Source of the DNA: Myxococcales bacterium
Lineage (GTDB): Bacteria; Myxococcota_A; Polyangia; JAAYKL01
DNA length: 36,183 bases
Direction: 5' to 3'
Assembly: GCA_012522445.1 (NCBI GenBank)
Contig: JAAYKL010000042.1
Coordinates: 1 to 36,183 of the forward strand
How positions within the stretch are numbered: the first letter of the stretch is position 1; every line of letters begins with the position of its first letter. The position numbers were made by a program, and so were the translations under genes. Positions 28,367 to 35,106 of the stretch are shown here, piece by piece. The notes below the pieces were generated by a model. It was not told where the DNA came from. It searched no databases and worked only from the letters and a program-made list of their open reading frames with translations.

Positions 28367-29118
28367 CAAGTGCCCACGCGGACAAAGCGGGCGGCGGCAT
28401 CCCGTTGGCGACATGCCGCGCAGTGGGTGAAGTAATCGGGTTTCAATTTTCCCAGCCCCGCCAGGTGTTCGCGCGTGGCCTCCGTCATGAAGGGCGCGCC
28501 ACAACCCGCGCACTGCGCCATGGCGAAGCGCTGTGACCAAATCTCGCGATATTGCGGCGTCTCGGTGACCGCGATGTGCCCCGTGGGACAAATCGCCGCG
28601 CAAGTGCCGCAACCGATGCAGCGCTGGGTGGCGTCGAAAAATGGCGGGGCGATTTCCTTTTGGGGGCCGCGGTTCACAGCGGCGATGGCGTTGCAGCCAA
28701 TGGCCTCGCAAGCGCGCACGCAGCGGTAACACATGATGCACTTCGACCCGTCGACCGCCGGGGCATAGTCGATGGCGTCGCCGCCCATGCGTTCGCGGAG
28801 CGCCTGGATCTCCGGTGCATCGGGGCAGCGCGCCGCCAACAAGTCGAGCACGGTTTGGCGCAGGCGCCGCACTTCGGGGGTCGCGGTGTCGACCTGCAGG
28901 CCGTCTTTGACCGCGTACATACAAGACGCCACCACCTGCGCGTCGACGGCCTCGGCATGGGCCCGCACCGCCACCACGCACAGGCGACACGCCCCCACGC
29001 CCTCCAGGGCATCGTGGTGACACAAGGTGGGGATGTCGATGCGGTTGCGCCGCGCCACTTGCAGGATGGTCTCGCCGCTCTCGGCGGTACAGGGGATTCC
29101 GTCGATGACTAATTGCAT
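28366..29118 (-). CDS. [2Fe-2S]/[4Fe-4S] NuoG/HydA-N-like iron-sulfur protein
   Basis: The product has 250 residues, starting 10 bases before the end of the nuoF-like gene. Residues 1-78 are a plant-type [2Fe-2S] ferredoxin domain (IDIPTLCHHDALEGVGACRL, ligands Cys33, 44, 47, 66). Two [4Fe-4S] motifs follow: C127-x2-C-x2-C-x3-C137 and C167-x2-C-x2-C-x3-C177. The His/Cys3-ligated cluster that NuoG and [FeFe]-hydrogenase subunits carry between these domains is absent. The C-terminal 50 residues add two CxxC pairs (Cys203/206 and Cys233/236), a possible zinc ribbon or rubredoxin-like site. It resembles the electron-carrier subunit of NAD-linked hydrogenases or formate dehydrogenases but lacks any catalytic domain. 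Confidence 0.85.
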   Translation of the reverse strand: MQLVIDGIPCTAESGETILQVARRNRIDIPTLCHHDALEGVGACRLCVVAVRAHAEAVDAQVVASCMYAVKDGLQVDTATPEVRRLRQTVLDLLAARCPDAPEIQALRERMGGDAIDYAPAVDGSKCIMCYRCVRACEAIGCNAIAAVNRGPQKEIAPPFFDATQRCIGCGTCAAICPTGHIAVTETPQYREIWSQRFAMAQCAGCGAPFMTEATREHLAGLGKLKPDYFTHCAACRQRDAAARFVRVGT

Positions 29119-31007
29119 GGGAGGTTCCTCGGCAGGGCGCGCACCGCGTCGTCGCGGCACACGGTTCGGCAGGCACCGCAGCCGGTGCATTTTTGGGCGT
29201 CGATGACGTGCACTTGTTTGGGGGCACCCGCAATGGCGTCGGCCGGACAGGCGGGCGCGCACAGGCCACAACCGGTGCAGTTTTGTGCGTCGATGGCGAA
29301 CACGGTCAGATCGCGGCACACCCCGGCAGAGCAGGTGCGGTCGTTGATGTGGGCTTCGAACTCCGCGCGGAAATGCGTCACCGCCGACAAGAAGGGATTG
29401 GGCGCCGACTTGCCCAGACCGCAAAGGGATGCCTGGGCGATGTCCTGGGCCAGGCGGATGGCGCGATCTAGGTCGCCGGGTTTGGCGGTGCCGCGGCGCA
29501 TGGTGTCGAGGAGGTGACAGAACTGCGCCACCCCTTCGCGACAGGGCACGCACCGGCCACACGACTCGCTTTGCAAAAACGAGAGGTAGTAGTGGGCCAC
29601 GTCCACCATGCAGGTGCGGTCGTCCATTACGATCATGCCGCCGGAGCCCATCATGGAGCCCGCGGCGGTCAGCGCGTCGAAGTCTACCGGCAAGTCCAGT
29701 TGCGCCTCGCCCAAGCAGCCCCCAGAGGGACCACCGGTCTGCACGGCTTTGAACGGTCGCCCGTCCAGCACACCGCCGCCGATGTCGAAAATTACCTGGC
29801 GCAGGGTCGTGCCCATGGGCACCTCGATGAGACCGGTGTGGGCCACCTTGCCCACCAGACAGAAGGCCTTGGTGCCCGGCGAGCCCGGTGTTCCCGTGGC
29901 CGCAAACCACGCCGCGCCGCGCGCGATAATGGCGGGCACGCAGGCGAAGGTTTCGACGTTGTTGAGCACCGTGGGCTGGCCGTAAAGCCCCTCTTGCACC
30001 GAGCGGACATAATTGGCGCGGGGTTCGCCCACCAGTCCCTCAATGCTGCGCATCAAGGCCGTGGACTCGCCGCAGACAAAGGCCCCGCCACCGCGCGCGA
30101 TCTCCACGTCGAAGTCGAAGCCCGCCCCCAAAATACCGGCGCCCAACAAACCGGCTTCGCGACACGCGACAATGGCCTTGTCGAGGCGCGCCACCGCCTT
30201 GGGATACTCGTGGCGCACGTAGATGAACCCCTGCTGGGCCCCGATGGCCCGGGCCGCGATGGTCATGCCCTCGATGATGCGAAAGGGGTCGCCCTCCATG
30301 ATGGCGCAGTCCATGAACGCGCCGGGGTCGCCCTCGTCGCCATTGCAGATCACGTAGCGCTCGGAGGCCGAAGCCGAAGCCGCGATGCGCCATTTGCGCC
30401 CGGTGGAAAACCCGCCGCCGCCCCGCCCCCGCAAGCCCGCATCCTCCACGGTTTGCACGATGTCTTCGGGAGACATTTCGAGCGCGCGGACCAAGGCCGC
30501 AAAGCCGCCATGGGCGATGTAGTCGTCCAAACTCTCGGGGGCAACAGCGCCGCAACCCTCGAGGGCGATGGGCTGTTGGTGGCGGTAAAACGGCACCTCG
30601 GCGCGCGTGGCGTAGCGCTGCCCCTGGGGAGAGACCGCGCACCAATCGGCGATAACGGCGTTGTTTTGCAACGCCTCGGACACCAGCCGCGCGGCCTGTT
30701 TGGGGCGCACGCCGCAATAGAACGCGTCCTGCGGCAGCACCCGCACCAGCGGACCCGCCTGGCACAAGCCCTGGCATCCCGTGTTCACCAGGCGCACCGT
30801 TGCCTCGACGTCGGCGGCATCGCCGTCCACCGCCAGGACCAGTCCTTGGGCTGCGGCCTCGCGCTGAATGGCATCTGAGAGTTTCCCCGCGCCCGCCGCG
30901 ACACAGGCCGTCCCGGCACACACGCGCACTTCACGCGCCAACGCCGCTGTTCGCTGCACCAATGTCTCGCGCCGCTGCGCCAACATATCGACCGACGTTA
31001 GCTTCAT
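29109..31007 (-). CDS. NuoF/HndC/HydB-like NAD(P)H-reactive flavoprotein subunit
   Basis: The product has 632 residues. AGGAGAAG precedes the ATG, which overlaps the nuoE-like stop (ATGA). The N-terminal thioredoxin-like [2Fe-2S] domain has Cys30, 35, 78 and 82. The NADH/FMN domain has GLRGRGGGGFSTGRKW (191-206), CNGDEGDPGAFMD (221-233) and GGGAFVCGESTALMRSIEG (307-324). The NuoF-type [4Fe-4S] site is ESCGRCVPCREG with Cys483, 486, 489 and 529. Two C-terminal ferredoxin motifs use Cys577-587 and Cys607-617. DEGDPGAFMD and the extra ferredoxin domains match HndC/HydB of NAD(P)-dependent, often electron-bifurcating complexes rather than respiratory NuoF. With the Kor subunits it likely links 2-oxoacid oxidation to NAD(P)H. 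Confidence 0.93.
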   Translation of the reverse strand: MKLTSVDMLAQRRETLVQRTAALAREVRVCAGTACVAAGAGKLSDAIQREAAAQGLVLAVDGDAADVEATVRLVNTGCQGLCQAGPLVRVLPQDAFYCGVRPKQAARLVSEALQNNAVIADWCAVSPQGQRYATRAEVPFYRHQQPIALEGCGAVAPESLDDYIAHGGFAALVRALEMSPEDIVQTVEDAGLRGRGGGGFSTGRKWRIAASASASERYVICNGDEGDPGAFMDCAIMEGDPFRIIEGMTIAARAIGAQQGFIYVRHEYPKAVARLDKAIVACREAGLLGAGILGAGFDFDVEIARGGGAFVCGESTALMRSIEGLVGEPRANYVRSVQEGLYGQPTVLNNVETFACVPAIIARGAAWFAATGTPGSPGTKAFCLVGKVAHTGLIEVPMGTTLRQVIFDIGGGVLDGRPFKAVQTGGPSGGCLGEAQLDLPVDFDALTAAGSMMGSGGMIVMDDRTCMVDVAHYYLSFLQSESCGRCVPCREGVAQFCHLLDTMRRGTAKPGDLDRAIRLAQDIAQASLCGLGKSAPNPFLSAVTHFRAEFEAHINDRTCSAGVCRDLTVFAIDAQNCTGCGLCAPACPADAIAGAPKQVHVIDAQKCTGCGACRTVCRDDAVRALPRNLPCN

Positions 31008-31480
31008 GGGGCTTCTCCTGCTCGTTTGAGGCGCCGCGCCACGGTGCCCGGATGTACGTTCCCGAGCATTTCGCCGTCGACCAACAGCACCGGCGCCAAG
31101 GCGCAGGCCCCCACGCAGTTGACCAGCTCGATGGAGAACGCGCCGTCCGCCGTGGTTGCGCCGGGGCCGGCCCCCAGCGTTTTTCGCACTTCATCGGCCA
31201 ACACCATGGCCCCGCGGATGTGACAGCTCGTCCCCGTGCAGATGCGCAGGGTTTGCCGACCGCGCGGGGTCAGGTGAAAGGCCTTGTAAAAGGTGGCGAT
31301 TTGAAAGGCGCGGGTTTCGGTCACGCCCAGGTGTTGTGCCGCCGCCCCGATGGCTTCGCGGCTCAAGTAGCCCTGCGCTGTCTGGATGTCCTGCAACAGG
31401 TGGAGGAGCGCCCGGGGCTTTCCCGGCGGATACTTGGCGACGATGTCGTTGAGTTCAGGCGCTCTGGGCACAGCGTCCAT
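31004..31480 (-). CDS. NuoE-like [2Fe-2S] thioredoxin-fold subunit
   Basis: The product has 158 residues. ALLHLLQDIQTAQGYLSREA and ETRAFQIATFYKAFHL are NuoE/HndA signatures. The [2Fe-2S] ligands are C-x4-C in CTGTSC and C-x3-C in NCVGAC. It partners the NuoF-like protein. The first 26 bases lie inside korC. GGGAAGG abuts the ATG at 31480 directly, so initiation at the GTG three codons later (31471), at better spacing, is possible. The coupling of nuoEF-type genes to kor is unusual. Confidence 0.92.
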   Translation of the reverse strand: MDAVPRAPELNDIVAKYPPGKPRALLHLLQDIQTAQGYLSREAIGAAAQHLGVTETRAFQIATFYKAFHLTPRGRQTLRICTGTSCHIRGAMVLADEVRKTLGAGPGATTADGAFSIELVNCVGACALAPVLLVDGEMLGNVHPGTVARRLKRAGEAP

Positions 31481-32021
31481 CCTTCCCGTGGGCCACCCCG
31501 GCGCGATAGGCCGCGACGTTGACCGGAATGAAGCGCGCCTTGGCGGCGAACTCGCTCTCGATGGCCGCGATGACCGCGTCGTCGCTCACCAGCTCCGTGG
31601 CCCCCACCAGCACGCCCAGCATCACCAGATTGGCCGCGCGGATGTTGCCCGCCGCGATGGCCACTTCCTGCGCATTGACGCACAGCGCGGTGCAGTCTGC
31701 GCGCTGCTTGGGGTTCGGCACCAGCCCCTCGTTGTACACGATGAGCCCATCCGGCTTCACCTTGGGGGCGAACTTGTCGAAGGAAGGCGCGTTCATGGCC
31801 ACCAAAATATGGGGACACTCCACATAGGGCGAGCCCACTTGGTCGCGCGCGATGCACACCGCGACGTTGGCGGTTCCGCCGCGCATCTCCGGGCCATAGG
31901 CCGGCAGCCAGCTCACCTGGGACCCCATCTCCATGGCCGCCTGGGCCAGCAAACGCCCCGACAGCAACATGCCGTGCCCGCCAAAACCCGCGAGCAAAAT
32001 CTCCGTGGTCGGCTTCATCAT
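31455..32021 (-). CDS. korC: 2-oxoacid:ferredoxin oxidoreductase gamma subunit (KorC-type)
   Basis: The product has 188 residues. GGGAGG lies 5 bases before the first of two adjacent ATGs. ILLAGFGGHGMLLSGRLLAQ, WLPAYGPEMRGGTANVAVCI and NLVMLGVLVGATELVSDDAV are typical of the gamma subunit of 2-oxoglutarate and related oxidoreductases, which contacts coenzyme A. Its start overlaps the korB stop and its 3' end overlaps the nuoE-like gene. Confidence 0.94.
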   Translation of the reverse strand: MMKPTTEILLAGFGGHGMLLSGRLLAQAAMEMGSQVSWLPAYGPEMRGGTANVAVCIARDQVGSPYVECPHILVAMNAPSFDKFAPKVKPDGLIVYNEGLVPNPKQRADCTALCVNAQEVAIAAGNIRAANLVMLGVLVGATELVSDDAVIAAIESEFAAKARFIPVNVAAYRAGVAHGKDGRCAQSA

Positions 32022-32782
32022 GGCATCCTCCCGCCAGTGTCATCCGCGGGCGGCACCTTGATTTCGCCCAAGGGAAAGTACGGCAGCATCTCCTTTTCGA
32101 GCCACCGCAGCGACTCCACCGGTGTCATGCCCCAGTTGGTGGGACAGGTGGACAGAAACTCCACAAAGGAAAAACAGCGGCCGGCCAGTTGGTGCTCGAA
32201 GGCCTTTTTCACCACGTGTCGCGCCGCGATGATCTCCTTGGGGGCGTGCATGGACACCCGCGCGATGTACGCCGGCGTGTGCAGCGCCGCCAGCATCTCC
32301 GACATGTTTACCGGATAGCCGTCGGTCTCGGTGTTGCGGCCATGGGGGGTGGTGGTGGTGCGCTGTCCGGGCACGGAGGTGGGCGCCATTTGCCCGCCGG
32401 TCATGCCGTACACGGCGTTGTTGACAAAGAACACGGTGATGCGCTCGCCCCGGTTGGCGGCGTGGACGATCTCGGAGGTGCCGATGGCCGCGAGGTCGCC
32501 GTCGCCTTGGTAGGTGAAGACCACCAGGTCGGGGCGGCAGCGCTTGGCGCCCGTGGCCACTGCCGGGGCCCGCCCGTGGGAGGCCTGGAACATGTCGCAG
32601 CGCAAGTAGTCGAGGATGAAGACCGCGCAGCCCACCGGCGAAATGCCCACGACGCGCTCGCGGATGCCCAATTCGTCGATGACCTCGGCGATGAGGCGGT
32701 GGATGGTGCCGTGGGTGCAACCGGGACAGTAGTGAAAGGGCTTGCGGATGAGGGCGTCGGCATAGGAAAAAACTTTGTTCAC
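32018..32782 (-). CDS. korB: 2-oxoacid:ferredoxin oxidoreductase beta subunit (KorB-type)
   Basis: From the GTG at 32782 the product has 254 residues. AAAGGAGGGG lies just upstream, and the GTGA overlaps the korA stop codon. HYCPGCTHGTIHRL and SPVGCAVF give the CxxC plus Cys ligands of the [4Fe-4S] cluster. YQGDGDLAAIGTSEIVHAAN, followed by FFVNNAVYGMTGGQ, is the thiamine-diphosphate/Mg binding region, and TSVPGQRTTTTPHGR a family motif. This subunit carries out oxidative decarboxylation of the 2-oxoacid. Substrate is by homology 2-oxoglutarate, though branched-chain 2-oxoacids are possible. Confidence 0.95.
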   Translation of the reverse strand: MNKVFSYADALIRKPFHYCPGCTHGTIHRLIAEVIDELGIRERVVGISPVGCAVFILDYLRCDMFQASHGRAPAVATGAKRCRPDLVVFTYQGDGDLAAIGTSEIVHAANRGERITVFFVNNAVYGMTGGQMAPTSVPGQRTTTTPHGRNTETDGYPVNMSEMLAALHTPAYIARVSMHAPKEIIAARHVVKKAFEHQLAGRCFSFVEFLSTCPTNWGMTPVESLRWLEKEMLPYFPLGEIKVPPADDTGGRMP

Positions 32783-33858
32783 GGGACCCCTCCTTTTGGC
32801 AACTGCGCCAACGACGCGCGAATTTGTTCGAGGATGCCCTCCGCCGAGGGGATGAGCCCGCCGCACCGGCCGAAGAAGTCGATGGGACAGCGCCCCTGGG
32901 CCGCCATCTCCACGTCGTGAAGCATCTGCCCGGTGTTCATCTCCACGTCGAGCACGCGCTGGCTGCGGCCGATGATCTCGCGCAGGGCGTCCATGGGAAA
33001 CGGGCTGATGGTGATGGGGCGAAACAGGCCGACCTTGAGCCCCTCGCTGCGCGCCGCGTCCACCGCCGACCGGCAGATGCGGGCCGAGATGCCAAAGGAG
33101 GTGACGAGCAGGTCGAGGGGTTCGTCGCAGGCATAGGCCTCGAAGCGGGTCTCGTTGCGCGCGATTTCGGCGAAGCGCGCCTTCAGTTTGAAATTGTGGG
33201 CGTTGAGCTCGTCGGGGTCCAAAAACATCGATGAGACTTTGCGGGGCTTGCGGCCAACACACCCGGTCAGCGCCCAGTCGTCAGCCTTGAGGGGCGGCCC
33301 CACCGTCGCCTCGGGCAGCACCACCGGCTCCATCATCTGGCCGATGACACCGTCACCCGCCAAGATCACCGGGGTGCGGTACTTCTCGGCCAGGTCAAAG
33401 GCCAGGATGGTGAGGTCCACCGCCTCTTGCACCGACGCCGGCGCCAACGCGATGAGGCGAAAGTCCCCGTGGGCCATGCCCCGCGTCGTCTGGGCGTAAT
33501 CGCTCTGCGCGGGCAAAATGCCGCCCAGCCCGGGACCGGCGCGCATGATGTTGACGATCACCACCGGCAGCTCTGCCCCGGCCAAGTAGGAGATGCCCTC
33601 GGCCATGAGGCTGATGCCCGGCGACGAAGACGACGTCATCACCTTGGTGCCCACCCCGGCGGCCCCGTAAATCATGTGGCTCGTGGCCACCTCGCTCTCG
33701 GACTGCACATAGCACCCCCCGAGCTCGGGCAATCGCCGCGACAAGTACTCGGGGATCTCGCTCTGGGGCGTAATGGGATAACCGAAGAAGTGCAGGCACC
33801 CCGCGCGGATGGCGGCTTCGGCGATGGCTTCATTTCCCTTCATCAATACGCGTCCCAC
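32779..33858 (-). CDS. korA: 2-oxoacid:ferredoxin oxidoreductase alpha subunit (KorA-type)
   Basis: The product has 359 residues from a GTG at 33858 (GAGGT at 33863-33867), so that it begins (M)GRVLMKGNEAIAEAAIRAGC, as in the family; the ATG five codons later is less likely. Landmarks are FFGYPITPQSEIPEYL, VQSESEVATSHMIYGA, TSSSSPGISLMAEGISYLAG and RAGPGLGGILPAQSDYAQTT, with a C-terminal domain from PLDLLVTSFGISARI. It forms the substrate-binding pyrimidine-domain half of the active site with KorB. The closest resemblance is to the VorB/KorA class of split 2-oxoacid oxidoreductases. It lies 2 bases after korD. Confidence 0.95.
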   Translation of the reverse strand: MGRVLMKGNEAIAEAAIRAGCLHFFGYPITPQSEIPEYLSRRLPELGGCYVQSESEVATSHMIYGAAGVGTKVMTSSSSPGISLMAEGISYLAGAELPVVIVNIMRAGPGLGGILPAQSDYAQTTRGMAHGDFRLIALAPASVQEAVDLTILAFDLAEKYRTPVILAGDGVIGQMMEPVVLPEATVGPPLKADDWALTGCVGRKPRKVSSMFLDPDELNAHNFKLKARFAEIARNETRFEAYACDEPLDLLVTSFGISARICRSAVDAARSEGLKVGLFRPITISPFPMDALREIIGRSQRVLDVEMNTGQMLHDVEMAAQGRCPIDFFGRCGGLIPSAEGILEQIRASLAQLPKGGVP

Positions 33859-33860
33859 GG

Positions 33861-34109
33861 TCACCTCGATTCGGATTCGTACGCAAAAAAGCGATAGTGG
33901 GCGCCCTCGGCAAACACCTCGATGGCGAGGTCCGGGCACGAGATGGCGCACAAGCGACAGCCCAAACAGCGGGAGGGATCGTCGACCATTGAGTAGTGAT
34001 AGCCCTGGGCGTTTAAAGACTCGGACATCTTCAGAATGCCCACGGGACAGGCGACGTTGCAGGTCTCGCAGCCCTTGCAACGCTCGGTCATAATGCGAAT
34101 GCGCGACAT
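33861..34109 (-). CDS. korD: Ferredoxin subunit of 2-oxoacid oxidoreductase (KorD-type)
   Basis: The product has 82 residues; GGAGG lies 7 bases before the ATG. Two [4Fe-4S] motifs, CKGCETCNVACP and CLGCRLCAISCP, are joined by the NAQGYHYSMVDDP segment typical of the delta subunit. It accepts electrons from the KorB cluster and hands them to soluble ferredoxin or, here, perhaps directly to the NuoEF-like module. The start overlaps the stop codon of the P-loop ATPase gene (TAATG). Confidence 0.95.
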   Translation of the reverse strand: MSRIRIMTERCKGCETCNVACPVGILKMSESLNAQGYHYSMVDDPSRCLGCRLCAISCPDLAIEVFAEGAHYRFFAYESESR

Positions 34110-34846
34110 TATTGTCCTCCGGGGGTGGCCGGTGCCCAGGGTGTGGGCAGGCGGCGGGTCAGGGGCATCACCGGGTGCGGCAGGGCCAACACATCGGCGC
34201 ACGTGGACAGGGCGGCCGGCACGGTGACAAAGGCCAACGGCAAGGCGCGCGCTTGTGCCACCGCGGCGGTCAGGCGCACCCCTTCGGCCACATGTGAAAC
34301 ATCGGTGTCGTCGAGCAGGTGGGTGTTGGAGACCAACTCGGTCACGCGGACGCGGCCCGACTTTTCGATGCTGTCCATCATCTGCAGGCATTCGTCCACC
34401 GTGCTGGTAAACGGGCGGCGGGCGTTGATGACCTGCAGCACATGGGCAGGCGTCCCGGCCAGGACATCGTGGAGTGAGGAGAGCACCGTGGCCCCCACGT
34501 CATTGCCCCCCACGTCGAAGATGGCGCAATCCACCTGGGGATCGGCGATCATGCCGCGCACCTGGGGCAGAATAACGGGGGCATCGGCGTAGCGCATGGG
34601 CCCCTGGGGCACCACCACCTCCACCTGGTGTGCTTCGAGGCACGCTTGGGCTTCGCGACTGCGAAAGTAGAGATTGACCACGTCCAAATCCGCCAAGCGC
34701 ACCCGGAGTCCTTGTCCGGCCAACTGCAGCGCCAGGTTTACCGCCACCTCGGTCTTGCCCGATCCGTAGTTGCCCACGACGATTATCAATGAATGCACCG
34801 GGCGCCAAAAGGGCGGCTGTGCGGTGCTGGGTAGTGGTAGGTTCAT
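34109..34846 (-). CDS. P-loop ATPase at the head of the kor operon (MinD/CooC-like)
   Basis: From the ATG at 34846 the product has 245 residues; further in-frame starts exist at 34882 and 34909, and none has a strong ribosome binding site. After about 20 residues comes VVGNYGSGKTEVAVNLALQL, a Walker A without the extra N-terminal lysine of CooC/MinD. Then RLADLDVVNLYFRSREA and FDVGGNDVGATVLSSL follow, the latter the Walker B/switch region. The fold is that of the SIMIBI group of dimeric NTPases. From general knowledge, such GNYGSGKT proteins sit beside 2-oxoacid:ferredoxin oxidoreductase genes in anaerobes, but their job is uncharacterised. A role in cluster or complex assembly is a guess. 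Confidence 0.8.
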   Translation of the reverse strand: MNLPLPSTAQPPFWRPVHSLIIVVGNYGSGKTEVAVNLALQLAGQGLRVRLADLDVVNLYFRSREAQACLEAHQVEVVVPQGPMRYADAPVILPQVRGMIADPQVDCAIFDVGGNDVGATVLSSLHDVLAGTPAHVLQVINARRPFTSTVDECLQMMDSIEKSGRVRVTELVSNTHLLDDTDVSHVAEGVRLTAAVAQARALPLAFVTVPAALSTCADVLALPHPVMPLTRRLPTPWAPATPGGQ

Positions 34847-34935
34847 GCGTTTGGTTCCATTCGATGCCCGGGCGATTTCCATGCCGCCAACCGAAGTGTT
34901 ACGCGGCATTTCGTATTTCAATGCAAGCTTGAATA

Positions 34936-34974
34936 CATGATTTTTGTCATGTTTTCGTCATGATCTAAATCATG
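34936..34974. promoter_or_regulatory. Tandem CATGA-N6-TCATG dyads upstream of the kor operon
   Basis: Two perfect dyads of identical form lie at 34936-34951 (spacer TTTTTG) and 34959-34974 (spacer TCTAAA), centre to centre 23 bp, about two helical turns. The size (5-6-5) is that of CRP/FNR-family sites (TGTGA-N6-TCACA, or TTGAT-N4-ATCAA). They are 90-130 bases upstream of the ATPase start on an AT-rich patch in an otherwise GC-rich region, so they are good candidates for an operator controlling the nine-gene operon. No clear -35/-10 pair is visible nearby, which would fit activator-dependent transcription. Confidence 0.6.
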
Positions 34975-35032
34975 TTTTGCGTTTTGTAACACAGCCTTGT
35001 CGGATTTTTCAAACAGCGATGAAATGTCGCGC

Positions 35033-35076
35033 AAAAAATGGACCCGCATCCCCACGGGGCATCCCCATTGCCCCGT
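35033..35076 (-). terminator. Candidate terminator after the DUF4434-like gene
   Basis: On the minus strand ACGGGGCA (35076-35069) and TGCCCCGT (35061-35054) form a perfect 8-bp stem with a 7-base loop, about 30 bases past the stop codon. A run of six T (35038-35033) follows, but 15 bases after the stem, so this is not a textbook intrinsic terminator. Confidence 0.4.
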
Positions 35077-35106
35077 CCGGTTGACCATGCGGTTGTTGCG
35101 AAAGGC

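Noticed and set aside
28355..29269. Upstream extension of the four-cluster ferredoxin through the neighbouring gene
   Set aside because: The extension is an Arg/Gly/Pro-rich alternate-frame translation; a ribosome binding site and GTG at 28354 define the start.
34847..34921. Longer N-terminus of the kor-operon ATPase from TTG 34921 or ATG 34909
   Set aside because: No ribosome binding site, the added residues are unlike the family's short lead into the P-loop, and the starts would lie very close to the dyad operator.
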